From: Aeromonas rivipollensis
GTDB lineage: Bacteria > Pseudomonadota > Gammaproteobacteria > Enterobacterales > Aeromonadaceae
NCBI RefSeq assembly: GCF_037811135.1
Contig: NZ_CP149130.1
Location: 3,592,501-3,656,500 of the forward strand
Direction of reading: 5' to 3'
Length of the DNA: 64,000 bases
Position numbers and translations under genes: made by a program. The notes beneath the pieces were generated by a model. The model was not told the DNA's origin. It searched no databases and was given only the letters and a program-made list of their open reading frames with translations. Shown piece by piece: positions 17,110 through 25,716 of this stretch. Positions within the stretch are counted from its first letter, which is position 1; each line of letters begins with the position of its first letter.

Positions 17110-17718
17110 ATGACCCGTGTCTTGTTCGTCTTGAGTTGCCTGTGTTGCTGGATCTCATCGGTCCAGGCGCAAACCCTGCTGGTACTGGGGGACAGCCTGA
17201 GCGCCGGTTACCAGATGCAGGCCGAGCAGAGCTGGCCTGCCCTGCTCAATGAGAAGTGGCAGCAGCAGGGTGGCGAGCACAGGCTCATCAACGCCAGCAT
17301 CAGTGGTGAAACCACCCAGGGGGGGCTGGCCCGCCTGCCCGCCCTGCTCGAGGAGCACAAGCCTGACTGGGTGCTGATCGAGCTGGGGGCCAACGATGGC
17401 CTGCGCGGCTTTGCCCCCGCCATCACCCGGGCCAACCTCACCAAAATGGTGGCGCTGGCCAAGGCCAGCCAGGCGAAGACGGTACTGACCCAGATCCAGC
17501 TGCCCCGCAACTATGGCGCCCGCTACCTGCAGCAGTTCGAGCAGATCTTCCCGGAGCTGGCGCAGGCCAATGACCTGCCGCTGATGCCCTTCTTTATCGA
17601 TGATATTGTGCTGCGCCCTGAACTCATGATGAACGATGGGCTCCACCCCACGGCGGCGGCCCAGCCCCAGATCCGCGACCGGGTTGCGAGCTTCATCGAG
17701 CCCCTGCTGACCCAGTGA
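17110..17718 (+). CDS. tesA: Acyl-CoA thioesterase I / protease I / lysophospholipase L1
   Basis: A 202-residue periplasmic SGNH hydrolase. The signal peptide ends SSVQA before QTLLVLGDSLSAGY. The catalytic Ser29 is in GDSLS, the oxyanion Asn in GANDG, and the Asp-His pair in DGLHPT. It hydrolyses acyl thioesters, lysophospholipids and some esters. The ATG at 17110 begins the signal peptide; an in-frame TTG at 17095 is less likely. Divergent from ybbA-ybbP as in E. coli. Confidence 0.95.
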   Translation: MTRVLFVLSCLCCWISSVQAQTLLVLGDSLSAGYQMQAEQSWPALLNEKWQQQGGEHRLINASISGETTQGGLARLPALLEEHKPDWVLIELGANDGLRGFAPAITRANLTKMVALAKASQAKTVLTQIQLPRNYGARYLQQFEQIFPELAQANDLPLMPFFIDDIVLRPELMMNDGLHPTAAAQPQIRDRVASFIEPLLTQ

Positions 17719-17757
17719 CCCCAAGGGGCGAACGCTGGCTGCCAACCCACCAAAAAC

Positions 17758-17785
17758 AAACGCACCCGCCAAGGCGGGTGCGTTG
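17758..17785 (-). terminator. Terminator between tesA and cheV
   Basis: ACGCACCCGCC (17760-17770) pairs with GGCGGGTGCGT (17773-17783). The T-rich tail is on the minus-strand side, so it mainly serves cheV, though tesA transcripts would also meet the hairpin. Confidence 0.7.
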
Positions 17786-17904
17786 CTATCTGTCTTTGCC
17801 AGATCCAGAGCCTCAGGTTCTGACCCATGCATTCTTGAATCCCCCTGCCAGCAGGCCAGCTCGACTGTCAGTTGGCAAGGCACGACGCAGCCGGCTATGC
17901 GGGT

Positions 17905-18849
17905 TCAAACCCCCAGGATCTGGCGCATGCGCTCCTGGGTAACCCCGACCAGCAGATCAGGCTGGAACTTGGAGATGAAGCGGTCACATCCCACCTTCTT
18001 GACCATGGCCTCGTTGAAGTTGCCACTCAGGGAGGTGTTGAGGGTGATGAAGAGATCGGCCATGCGCGGATCGCTGCGCACCTCGTGGGTCAGGCGGTAG
18101 CCATCCATCTCCGGCATCTCGGCGTCCGTTATCATCAGCATGATCTCGTCGGTCACCTTCTTGCCCGCGTCGCACCACCCCTTGAGCAGCTTGAGCGCCT
18201 GCAACCCATCCTGGCATTCGATCACCTCTAGGCCGAGCTGGGCGAGGGTCTCGCGCACCTGATTGCGTGCCGTGCTGGAGTCATCGACGATGAGCACCTT
18301 GCGCCCCTGCATCTGGGGCAGGATCTCCTTGTCCAGCACCTCCGCCGAGATGCGGATGTCATAGGTGATGATCTCCGCCAGCACCTTCTCCACGTCGATG
18401 ATCTCGACTATCTGATCGACCCCGCCCTCCGGGATGCGGGTGATGGCGGTGAGGTAGTTGGCGCGCCCCGCCGAACGGGGGGGCGGCAGTATGTCCTTCC
18501 AGGTCATGTTGACGATGTGGGCCACCTGCCCCACCAGGAACCCCTGAATGGTGCGGTTGTATTCGGTGATGATGAGGTTGGACTCGTTGTCGACCGCCAT
18601 GGGGCGCATGCCGATGGCACCGCGCAGGTTGATGACGGGAATGGAGACGCCGCGGATGTTCGCCACCCCGCTGATGTTGTGATGGGAGCCCGGCATCTTG
18701 TTGAGATGGGGCAGCTTCACCACCTCCCGCACCTTGAAGACGTTGATCGCAAACAGCTGCTGGGATCCCAACCGGAACATCAGCAACTCCAGGCGATTCT
18801 CACCCACCAGCTGGGTACGTTGATCCACTGAATCCAATATGCTCGCCAT
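17905..18849 (-). CDS. cheV: Chemotaxis coupling/response-regulator protein CheV
   Basis: A 314-residue protein with an N-terminal CheW-like domain (about residues 15-165) and a C-terminal receiver domain (about 184-310). Receiver residues are complete: D189/D190 in VDDSS, phospho-acceptor D242 in ITDAEMP, T272 and K294 in FISKFQP. CheV couples chemoreceptors to CheA and is itself phosphorylated for adaptation. It stands alone without other che genes nearby, as is common for CheV paralogues. Ribosome site AAGGG precedes the ATG. No sigma-28 promoter was recognised upstream. Confidence 0.94.
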   Translation of the reverse strand: MASILDSVDQRTQLVGENRLELLMFRLGSQQLFAINVFKVREVVKLPHLNKMPGSHHNISGVANIRGVSIPVINLRGAIGMRPMAVDNESNLIITEYNRTIQGFLVGQVAHIVNMTWKDILPPPRSAGRANYLTAITRIPEGGVDQIVEIIDVEKVLAEIITYDIRISAEVLDKEILPQMQGRKVLIVDDSSTARNQVRETLAQLGLEVIECQDGLQALKLLKGWCDAGKKVTDEIMLMITDAEMPEMDGYRLTHEVRSDPRMADLFITLNTSLSGNFNEAMVKKVGCDRFISKFQPDLLVGVTQERMRQILGV

Positions 18850-19143
18850 ATAAAGCCCTTACGTCCGTTTCCCGAGTGCCGCCCCGCCAGAGGGGCGCCA
18901 GCATGCCAACTAGACCCGCATTCCCCCGGCAGGAGCAACGCAAGCCTCTATAGAAATAATGAAAAGGGTCGAGAAAAGATAGGATCTTGACCGCGGGGCG
19001 TGATCCTCACCCCATAGCCCCATGCCAGCAGCCCCTTATCGCCATCGACCCGACAAAGAGAGTTATCGACCAGGAGGGGACAATGCTGAACCCGGGATTG
19101 GCCTGGCGGCCGAGAAAGAGCACAACGTGGTTTTGCGCCCATA
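18850..19143. other. Intergenic region between cheV and the porin gene
   Basis: About 350 bp separate the cheV start from the porin stop. Apart from the porin terminator at 19148-19170 no gene-like ORF, RNA or recognisable binding site is seen. The cheV promoter must lie here; an AT-rich patch at 18950-18982 is the likeliest place. Confidence 0.5.
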
Positions 19144-19170
19144 AAAAAACCGGCCGCGAGGCGGCCGGTT
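19142..19170 (-). terminator. Terminator of the porin gene
   Basis: AACCGGCCGC (19148-19157), loop GAG, GCGGCCGGTT (19161-19170); the minus-strand copy ends in a seven-base T-run. Confidence 0.9.
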
Positions 19171-19198
19171 GAAAATACAGTAGGCAGTCAGGGACGAC

Positions 19199-20269
19199 TT
19201 AGAAGTGGTACTGCATGGCCACGCCAACGACGTCGTCGGTGTTCTGGCCAAACTTGTTGTACCCGTCAGTACCGTCGCTGCTCAGCAGGTTGGCCTTGTA
19301 ATCAACGTAGACGTCGAAGTTGTCGTTGATGTTGTACCAGGCGCCGATGGACACGTACTCGGTCAGGGTGTCATCCAGGTTCTGGTCGGAATCTTTCACG
19401 TCCAGGCGGTTATACGCCAGAGACGGCTTCCATTGGCCCCAAGTGTACTGAACCACGGCTTCGTAGCCGTTGCTCTCGGAGGCATAACCGTCGTTGCCAG
19501 CCTGGCTCACATAGACGTGATTTTCGCCATAGGCGTAGGTCGCGGCAGCGTACAGGTTGTTGGCGTTGTACTTGATACCGACTGCGGTCAGCTTGGCATC
19601 TTCGCTGCCACCGAAGTTGGCGTTGGCAGCCTGGTCGGCAGTCTTGCCAGCCTGGTTATAGGCCAGACCCAGGCTGATGCCCATGTCGAAGTTGTAGTTG
19701 GCAGACAGGGCGTAGCCCTCTTCGGAGCCCTTGGTCCAGCTGGACGCGCTCTCGTTCTGCGCTTCGTTCTCGCCGGTGAACTGGGCACCCAGCACCAGGC
19801 CGTCGAAGGTGTAGAGGTACTGAGCCAGGCCGTTGGTACGACCGGTACCGAAGACTTCGGTACCCTTGCCCAGGCCATCTCCGCCCCACTCCGGCAGAAC
19901 GTCGGTGTAGTCGTTAACGGCCTTGGCAATCAGACCATCCTGACGACCGTAGCTGAAGGCGCCGAAACGATCGTTCTTGATGCCAACGTAGGCATAACGC
20001 AGCTCGTTGTCGGAGCTGTTGGTCGGTACGTTGTACTCGACGAAGCCGTTGGCGACGGTTTCTTCGTTGATGCGGGTCTCACCACCGATGCGCAGACGCA
20101 GGTAGCTCTGATCGCCACTCTCGTCGTCGTTGTCGCTACCGTAGTACATGCCTTGAACACGGCCACCGATGTCAAGCTTGGTACCATCCTGGTTGTAAAC
20201 GGTAGAAGCTTGTGCACCACCGGCCAGCAGCAGGCTGGAGATGGCCATCGTCAATGCTGTCTTTTTCAT
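19199..20269 (-). CDS. Gram-negative general porin (OmpC/OmpF-like)
   Basis: A 356-residue outer-membrane protein. The signal peptide is MKKTALTMAISSLLLAGGAQA. It has repeated amphipathic beta-strands with aromatic girdles, the porin-typical FGAFSYGRQDGL segment near residue 100 where the constriction loop begins, and a C-terminal Phe (MQYHF) needed for BAM-mediated assembly. Trimeric 16-stranded porins admit small hydrophilic solutes. Strongly supported by a terminator and a long leader of about 150-200 bp, where small-RNA control would be expected. Which Aeromonas porin it is cannot be fixed here. Confidence 0.92.
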   Translation of the reverse strand: MKKTALTMAISSLLLAGGAQASTVYNQDGTKLDIGGRVQGMYYGSDNDDESGDQSYLRLRIGGETRINEETVANGFVEYNVPTNSSDNELRYAYVGIKNDRFGAFSYGRQDGLIAKAVNDYTDVLPEWGGDGLGKGTEVFGTGRTNGLAQYLYTFDGLVLGAQFTGENEAQNESASSWTKGSEEGYALSANYNFDMGISLGLAYNQAGKTADQAANANFGGSEDAKLTAVGIKYNANNLYAAATYAYGENHVYVSQAGNDGYASESNGYEAVVQYTWGQWKPSLAYNRLDVKDSDQNLDDTLTEYVSIGAWYNINDNFDVYVDYKANLLSSDGTDGYNKFGQNTDDVVGVAMQYHF

Positions 20270-20587
20270 TGTTCGTTCCTCTGAGGTGTAAACCAGACCT
20301 GTGCTCGGTCGTTGTCATTTTGAATCGGGTTCATTTCCGATGACCTAGGGTAGATCTGCGAACCTTGATGGGAACTGAAGAGGGGGCCGATTAATTAGAA
20401 ATACTCGATTTATCCTGCCTGCTGCGACATTAAATGTCGCAAACAAAAGTCATTGCGGAATTTTAAACCACCAAAATAGAAAAGTCAGAACAATGAAAAC
20501 GCCATGACGAGGTATGACAGAGCGTTATATCGAGGAGGGGTCAATGAAAGCCTGAGGGAGCGGGTTCCACTCGAGCCCAAAGAGGCC
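20270..20587. other. Porin upstream region
   Basis: A 318-bp gap between the porin start and the end of the CBS-domain gene. It is AT-rich around 20388-20485 and contains one perfect palindrome, listed separately. No ORF or RNA gene was recognised. It should hold the porin promoter and a long untranslated leader. Confidence 0.5.
20423..20441. promoter_or_regulatory. Perfect palindrome upstream of the porin gene, candidate operator
   Basis: TGCGACAT-TAA-ATGTCGCA: two 8-bp arms with a 3-bp spacer, 154 bp upstream of the porin start codon in the AT-rich part of the leader. The arms and spacer look like a dimeric regulator site; no known regulator consensus is claimed. Confidence 0.4.
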
Positions 20588-20998
20588 TCAGGCAGGTTGC
20601 CAGTCCCGCATGACGCGCAGCAGGTCTTTCCAGCTGACGATGCCGACCAGGGCGCCGTTTTCCAGTACCGGCAGACAGGAGACATGTTGCTCCAGCATGA
20701 TGGCGCTGGCCTCCTGCAAAGTCGATTCGGGAGAGATGGTGATGGGCTGGCGACTCATGATCTGATGGGCCCGCCGGTTGAGGGTCTCGGTGTCGCGGTT
20801 CATCTCGGCATCAGTGTCGAGATAGGGGCTGAGGGCGCGCAGCAGATCCCTGTCCGAGATGACCCCCACCAGCACTTCCTCTTCCAGCACCAGCAGGTGG
20901 CGAAAGTGGGCCTGCTCGAAGATCGCCTTGATGACACCCAGCCGGTCATCCATGGAAACGGTCGCAACCCGGGTCGTCATGATCTCTTTAATCAACAT
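20588..20998 (-). CDS. Tandem CBS-domain protein
   Basis: A 136-residue protein made of two CBS motifs: residues 1-58 (MLIKEIMTTRVATVS to VGVISDRDLLRAL) and about 78-131 (IMSRQPITISPEST to VGIVSWKDLLRVM). Stand-alone CBS pairs bind adenosine nucleotides and act as energy or second-messenger sensors for partner proteins. No partner domain or operon neighbour is present, so the regulated target is unknown. Confidence 0.88.
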   Translation of the reverse strand: MLIKEIMTTRVATVSMDDRLGVIKAIFEQAHFRHLLVLEEEVLVGVISDRDLLRALSPYLDTDAEMNRDTETLNRRAHQIMSRQPITISPESTLQEASAIMLEQHVSCLPVLENGALVGIVSWKDLLRVMRDWQPA

Positions 20999-21150
20999 GG
21001 AAGCCTCCTGCCCCCTGACAGATGTCTCTGTTATGGCACGTTTTTCTTGCCGCAGCCAGCCATGCCCCCCAGCCTCAAGTGCAAATCCGAGTCATTTCAC
21101 GTAAGATCCGCGCCAGTTTATCCCCTTCATTGAGCCAAGCAGATCCATCC

Positions 21151-23061
21151 ATGATAGTTGCCAGTCAAATCGAACTGATCCGCGGCGGCCGCACGCTGCT
21201 GGACAACGCGTCCGCCACCATTCACCCCGGCCACAAGGTGGGCCTGGTGGGCAAGAACGGCTGTGGCAAGTCCACCTTCTTTGCTCTGGTGCGGGGCGAG
21301 CTGGCCATCGACAACGGCAGCTTCAGCCTGCCCGCCGGCTGGCAGATTGCCGGCGTGGCCCAGGAGACCCCGGCGCTGGACTGCTCCGCGCTCGAATACG
21401 TGGTCGATGGCGACAAGGAGTTCCGCGCCCTGGAAGCCCAGCTGGCCCAGGCCGAGCAGGATGACAATGGCCTTCTGGTCGCCGAGCTGCACGGCAGGCT
21501 CGACACCATCGGTGCCTACAGCATCCGCGCCCGCGCAGCCGAGCTGCTGCACGGGCTGGGCTTTGGTGGCGATCAGCTCGATTCGCCGGTGAAGAGCTTC
21601 TCCGGTGGCTGGCGCATGCGCCTGAACCTGGCCCAGGCCCTGCTCTGCCGCTCCGACCTGCTGCTGCTCGATGAACCGACCAACCACCTGGATCTCGACG
21701 CCGTCATCTGGCTGGAGAAGTGGCTCAAGGGCTACCAGGGCACGCTGGTGCTGATTTCTCACGACCGCGACTTCCTCGATTCGGTCATCAATCGCATCAT
21801 CCACATCGAGAACGGCAAGCTCAACGAATACACCGGCGGCTACTCCGACTTCGAGTTGCAGCGCGCCGAGCAACTGGCCCAGCAGCAATCCATGTACGAG
21901 AAGCAGCAGCGGGAGATGTCCCACATGCAGGCCTATGTGGACCGCTTCCGCTACAAGGCCTCCAAGGCGCGCCAGGCCCAGAGCCGCCTGAAAGCCATGG
22001 AGCGGATGGAGAAGATCCTGCCCGCCCACGCCGACTCCGAGTTCAGCTTCGAGTTTCGCGAGCCCTCGGCCCTGCCGACCCCCCTCATCGCCATGGAGAA
22101 CCTGTGCGCCGGTTACGGTGACAAGGTGATCCTGGAGAAGATAAAGATGAACCTGGTGCCGGGCTCGCGCATCGGCCTGCTGGGACGCAACGGCGCCGGC
22201 AAGTCCACCTTCATCAAGATGCTGTCGGGCTCCAATGCGCCGCTGTCGGGCACGCTGGAGGTGAGCGCCGGGGTCAGCATCGGCTACTTCGCCCAACATC
22301 AGCTCGAAACCCTGCGTCTGGACGATACCCCCCTCGATCACCTGGCCCGCCTCGCGCCGGACAAGTCCGAGCAGGAGCTGCGCAACTACCTCGGCAGCTT
22401 CGGCTTCCACGGCGACAAGGCGCTGGACAAGGTGGCCCCCTTCTCCGGTGGCGAGAAGGCGCGGCTGGTGCTGGCCCTCATCACCTGGCAAAAGCCCAAC
22501 CTGCTGCTCTTGGATGAACCGACCAACCACCTGGATCTGGAGATGCGCCACGCCCTGACCATGGCGCTGCAAGGCTTCGAAGGCGCCATGGTGGTGGTCT
22601 CTCACGACCGTCACCTGCTGCGCACCACCACGGATGACTTCTATCTGGTCCACGGTGGCCGGGTCGAGCCGTTCGACGGCGATCTGGATGACTATCACAA
22701 GTGGCTCGGAGAGCAGGAGAAAGAGGCCAACACCAAGCCGACGGACGGCACCGTCTCCGCCAACTCGGCGGTGGCACGCAAGGATCAGAAGCGGCTCGAG
22801 GCCCAGTTCCGCCAGCAGACCCGGCCCCTGCGCCAGAAGCTGGAGAAGCTCGAGGCCAGCATGGAGAAGCTGCAGGACAAGCTAGGCGACATCGAGAACC
22901 AGCTGGCCGACCCCGCCATCTACGAAGAGAGCGCCAAAACCAGGCTCTCCGAGCTGCTCAAGTCCCAGGGCCCCCTCAAGGAGCAGCTGGAAGAGGTGGA
23001 GCTGGAGTGGATGAGCCTCTGTGAGGAGCTGGAAACCATGGAGCAGGCCTTCTTTGCGTGA
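21151..23061 (+). CDS. yheS: ABC-F family ATPase YheS
   Basis: A 636-residue soluble protein with two ABC cassettes joined by an ABC-F linker, almost the length of E. coli YheS (637 aa). Walker A sites are GLVGKNGCGKST and GLLGRNGAGKST. The signatures are FSGGWRMRL and FSGGEKARL, and both Walker B segments read LLLLDEPTNHLD. The C-terminal ~100 residues form a charged coiled coil. ABC-F proteins act on the ribosome, as translation factors or resolvers of stalled complexes. I chose ATG 21151 (MIVASQIELIRGG), matching YheS; the frame is open further upstream. Probably transcribed with the next two genes. Confidence 0.95.
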   Translation: MIVASQIELIRGGRTLLDNASATIHPGHKVGLVGKNGCGKSTFFALVRGELAIDNGSFSLPAGWQIAGVAQETPALDCSALEYVVDGDKEFRALEAQLAQAEQDDNGLLVAELHGRLDTIGAYSIRARAAELLHGLGFGGDQLDSPVKSFSGGWRMRLNLAQALLCRSDLLLLDEPTNHLDLDAVIWLEKWLKGYQGTLVLISHDRDFLDSVINRIIHIENGKLNEYTGGYSDFELQRAEQLAQQQSMYEKQQREMSHMQAYVDRFRYKASKARQAQSRLKAMERMEKILPAHADSEFSFEFREPSALPTPLIAMENLCAGYGDKVILEKIKMNLVPGSRIGLLGRNGAGKSTFIKMLSGSNAPLSGTLEVSAGVSIGYFAQHQLETLRLDDTPLDHLARLAPDKSEQELRNYLGSFGFHGDKALDKVAPFSGGEKARLVLALITWQKPNLLLLDEPTNHLDLEMRHALTMALQGFEGAMVVVSHDRHLLRTTTDDFYLVHGGRVEPFDGDLDDYHKWLGEQEKEANTKPTDGTVSANSAVARKDQKRLEAQFRQQTRPLRQKLEKLEASMEKLQDKLGDIENQLADPAIYEESAKTRLSELLKSQGPLKEQLEEVELEWMSLCEELETMEQAFFA

Positions 23062-23071
23062 CGAACAGCTG

Positions 23072-23515
23072 ATGGCAAGCGAGCGGGTCGCCGTGCACGA
23101 GCTGCCGACGCCGCTCGGCTTCTGGCACTGGAGCGGCAAGGTCTATGGTGAGCGCAGCCAGGACTGGCTCAACGTGCAGACGCTGGGGGGCAACGTCAAT
23201 CTGGCGCTCTTGCTGCACCACCTAGATCTGCTCGGCATCCCGGTCGATCTCACCGATCTGCAACCGGCCCTGGTCCAGACCGAGGCGGTGCTGCTCCCCT
23301 GGCGCACCCTGCGCCAGCAAGCCAAGGCGCGGCTGGCGGAGGAAGAGTACCAGGCCATGCTGGCCCACGAGCTGGAGCTGGAGCGGTTGCAACAGGGGGT
23401 CTTGCTGCAGACCCTGCGCGGCCTCTCCCTGTTTCGTGGCAAGAGCCACAACTTGTTGAACTACCTATCGTTACTGGGTGCCCAGCAGGGCCCCCTCAGA
23501 GACCTAATATGCTGA
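23072..23515 (+). CDS. TIGR02444-type uncharacterised protein
   Basis: About 147 residues from ATG 23072, ten bases after yheS. Segments LPTPLGFWHWSGKVYG, QTLGGNVNLALLLHHLDLLG and VLLPWRTLRQQAK are characteristic of the uncharacterised TIGR02444 group, often found beside yheS-like ABC-F genes in gammaproteobacteria. Translation might start further upstream inside yheS. It overlaps rlmJ by seven bases. The function is unknown; linkage to a ribosome-acting ATPase and an rRNA methyltransferase hints at translation. Confidence 0.75.
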   Translation: MASERVAVHELPTPLGFWHWSGKVYGERSQDWLNVQTLGGNVNLALLLHHLDLLGIPVDLTDLQPALVQTEAVLLPWRTLRQQAKARLAEEEYQAMLAHELELERLQQGVLLQTLRGLSLFRGKSHNLLNYLSLLGAQQGPLRDLIC

Positions 23516-24363
23516 GCTACCGCCACGCCTTTCACGCCGGCAACCATGCCGACGTCCTGAAACACGCCGTTCAGGCCCTGATCATCGAGTCCCTCAAGAA
23601 GAAGGAGAAGCCCTTCATCGTGCTGGACACCCATGCCGGCGGCGGTCTCTATGACCTGCGCGGCGACTGGTCCCAGAAGAAGGCGGAGTACGCTGACGGC
23701 ATAGGCCGCCTGTGGGACGAGCGTGCCCAGTGGTCCGCCATGGCCCCCTATCTTGGCGTCATCGAAGAGATGAATCAGAACGGCGAGCTGCACTACTACC
23801 CCGGCTCGCCGGAGCTCTCCCGCCGCCTCGCCCGCGAGCAGGACAAGCTGGCGCTGATGGAGCTGCACAACAACGAGGTGGAGGATCTTCGCGCCAACAT
23901 GGGCTATGACCCCCGCGTCGCCGTCCACCACCGTGACGGCTTCGAAGGGCTGGTCGCCCTGCTGCCCCCCACCCCGCGCCGGGGGCTGGTGCTCATCGAC
24001 CCCCCCTATGAGCTCAAGGAAGATTACTTCGCCGTGGTCGATACCCTGAAAAAGGCGCAGAAGCGCTGGGCCACCGGCATCTATGCCCTCTGGTATCCCA
24101 TCCTCGGGCAGGAGGCGGACAAGTCCCGCGACATGCTCAAAGCGATCAAGCGGGAAAACTTCGGTAACGTCCTGGTGGCCGAGCTGGAAGTGGCCGGTCA
24201 GACCGCCGATTGGGGCATGAACGGTTCCGGCATGCTGATCGTCAGCCCCCCCTGGATGCTGGCCGAGCAGATAGAAGCCTTCCTCAAGCCACTCTGTGCC
24301 AAACTGGCCCAGGGCGCCGGCGCCCAGTACAGGGTGGAGTGGCTCAACAAGGCATCCGACTGA
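23509..24363 (+). CDS. rlmJ: 23S rRNA m6A2030 methyltransferase
   Basis: A 284-residue SAM-dependent enzyme (E. coli RlmJ, 280 aa) methylating A2030 of 23S rRNA. It has the N-terminal SYRHAFHAGNHADVLKH, the SAM motif DTHAGGGLYDL and the N6-adenine catalytic motif DPPYE. The start overlaps the previous gene's end, so it is the last gene of the yheS operon. A strong terminator follows. Confidence 0.95.
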   Translation: MLSYRHAFHAGNHADVLKHAVQALIIESLKKKEKPFIVLDTHAGGGLYDLRGDWSQKKAEYADGIGRLWDERAQWSAMAPYLGVIEEMNQNGELHYYPGSPELSRRLAREQDKLALMELHNNEVEDLRANMGYDPRVAVHHRDGFEGLVALLPPTPRRGLVLIDPPYELKEDYFAVVDTLKKAQKRWATGIYALWYPILGQEADKSRDMLKAIKRENFGNVLVAELEVAGQTADWGMNGSGMLIVSPPWMLAEQIEAFLKPLCAKLAQGAGAQYRVEWLNKASD

Positions 24364-24387
24364 GCCCTCACCGCTCACAAAAATGAC

Positions 24388-24408
24388 AAAGCCCCGAAAG
24401 GGGCTTTT
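24388..24408 (+). terminator. Terminator after rlmJ
   Basis: AAAGCCCC (24388-24395), GAAA tetraloop, GGGGCTTT (24400-24407), then a T-rich tail. Confidence 0.88.
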
Positions 24409-24436
24409 CTCTGTCTGCCGTTGCCGGGATGACGAC

Positions 24437-24643
24437 TCAGGCCCGGACGGGCAGATCCCGCCAGAGCGCCAGCACAAGCAAGGCCAATATGGCAAAGGGC
24501 GGTGCCAGGCAAAGCAGCACGCACAGGAAGGTGACAAGCACAGGATGGCGGCTCTTGCGACGGGCCAGTCGCCAGGCCACGACGCCGGCGACGATCATCA
24601 GCAGCAGGATGAACAGCACATAAATATTGGCATTGATGGTCAT
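24437..24643 (-). CDS. Small two-helix membrane protein, unknown function
   Basis: A 68-residue hydrophobic protein beginning MTINANIYVLFILLL, with two membrane segments separated by a basic loop (ARRKSRHP). The start at 24643 is set by a strong AAGGAG six bases upstream; a longer frame lacks a ribosome site. I do not recognise a family. The clean ribosome site and an ordinary hydrophobic pattern favour a real gene. Confidence 0.65.
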   Translation of the reverse strand: MTINANIYVLFILLLMIVAGVVAWRLARRKSRHPVLVTFLCVLLCLAPPFAILALLVLALWRDLPVRA

Positions 24644-24824
24644 GAAAGCTCCTTTTTCATGGCAAAAGGCACACTCTATCGCCGCCATGGCCCCAGGCAA
24701 GTCCCCAATCTGGTGGTCTCGACCTCGGTCGATAGGCTTTTTCTATTTAGCTGATAGATGAGAATAGTTTTCATTTGATGTAATTCCGGGTGATACTGCA
24801 CTCATCGCCAGAGGAGACACCATC

Positions 24825-25187
24825 ATGAAAAAGACCATCAGCTTCGCCGTTTTGCACTTCAGTGTCGCCTTTACAGTGGCTTACCTGCTGACCGGCGAAC
24901 TGCTCACCGCCAGCCTGATCGCCCTGATCGAGCCCGCCGTCAACACCGTCGCCTTCTACTTTCACGACCTTGGCTGGCACAGGCTCAAGCCCGACCACAG
25001 CCTGCAGGCCAAGACCAGCAGCTTCGCCCTGGTGCACTTCTCGGTGGCCTTCGGTGTCGCCTACCTGCTGAGCGGCGAGCTGCTGACCGGTGGCGTGATG
25101 GCGTTGATAGAGCCTGCCATCAATACCGTCGTCTTCTTCTTCCACGAGCGGCTGTGGCGCGCCCGCCAGTCGCTGGCACTGGCCTGA
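24825..25187 (+). CDS. Tandem DUF2061 membrane protein
   Basis: A 120-residue protein consisting of two near-copies of a ~55-residue unit: SFAVLHFSVAFTVAYLLTGE with IEPAVNTVAFYFHD, then SFALVHFSVAFGVAYLLSGE with IEPAINTVVFFFHE. Each unit gives two membrane helices. DUF2061 proteins are small, uncharacterised membrane proteins; a fused double copy is a known arrangement. An AGAGGAG ribosome site precedes the ATG. It is the last ordinary high-GC gene before the AT-rich cassette. Confidence 0.8.
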   Translation: MKKTISFAVLHFSVAFTVAYLLTGELLTASLIALIEPAVNTVAFYFHDLGWHRLKPDHSLQAKTSSFALVHFSVAFGVAYLLSGELLTGGVMALIEPAINTVVFFFHERLWRARQSLALA

Positions 25188-25716
25188 GGGAGGGGCTGCG
25201 GCCCTTCCCTGCACCTGAACAAGCTTCTCTCCCCCAGCAAGGGGACCACCCCCTGTCGTACTGACCAATTTGTTGATCCCGCCCCAACATTTATCACCCC
25301 GCCCTTCCCCTGCGCCCCTGTCCCGCTACCATACCCGAATGGCAATCCAAGCCTCGTCGGAGTCACCCATGGGCCCTCTCCGCCATCCCCATTGGTTACA
25401 AAGCAGCAGGCTGGAAGCTGAAATTCAGGGGCGGTAGCCTTGCAGTTTTCCAAGCGCGGCTGCCACAAGTCGATGTAACCTTTCGGCTAACGAGATGACG
25501 CACACAAAAAAGAGCCTTGTGAGTCTCAAGCTTGGATAAGGGAACATTTCCGCATAGCGACGGAACCGGTTGAGTGAGAAAATACAAGCTTTTTAAATAA
25601 GTAATTATTTCCCAGATCATAATCAGTTTTATTCATAGATATACGGCAATAAAGCCCGTCACTATATAGACGTTTTTCAAACACCACGTGATTACATTCC
25701 AAGAAAGGAGAGTCAG
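25188..25716. other. Leader region of the AT-rich cassette
   Basis: A 529-bp gene-free stretch that changes from ordinary base composition to AT-rich at about 25550. It contains a JUMPstart/ops-like sequence (listed separately). No tRNA, integrase, att-like repeat or convincing ORF was found. From about 25500 on it reads as an untranslated leader for the following TTG-started gene. Confidence 0.6.
25411..25443 (+). promoter_or_regulatory. JUMPstart/ops-like element (RfaH recruitment site)
   Basis: GGCGGTAGCCT at 25430-25440 fits the ops consensus GGCGGTAGYNT, where RNA polymerase pauses and loads the antiterminator RfaH. The preceding bases, CTGGAAGCTG (25411-25420) and CAGGGG (25426-25431), also match the wider JUMPstart sequence found ahead of polysaccharide and other long operons. 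It is on the plus strand, 277 bp before the first gene of the AT-rich cassette, and no polysaccharide gene follows. The match is visible; RfaH dependence is inference. Confidence 0.7.

Noticed and set aside
18093-18103. Second ops-like GGCGGTAG on the plus strand
   Set aside because: It lies antisense within cheV, ends CCA where the consensus needs a T, lacks the JUMPstart context and has no operon downstream.
18948-19142. Short minus-strand ORF between cheV and the porin gene
   Set aside because: No ribosome site, no recognisable sequence, and it runs into the porin terminator region.
25188-25410. Integration site or tRNA fragment at the left edge of the AT-rich cassette
   Set aside because: No tRNA-like sequence, integrase or direct repeat shared with the right edge could be found by eye.
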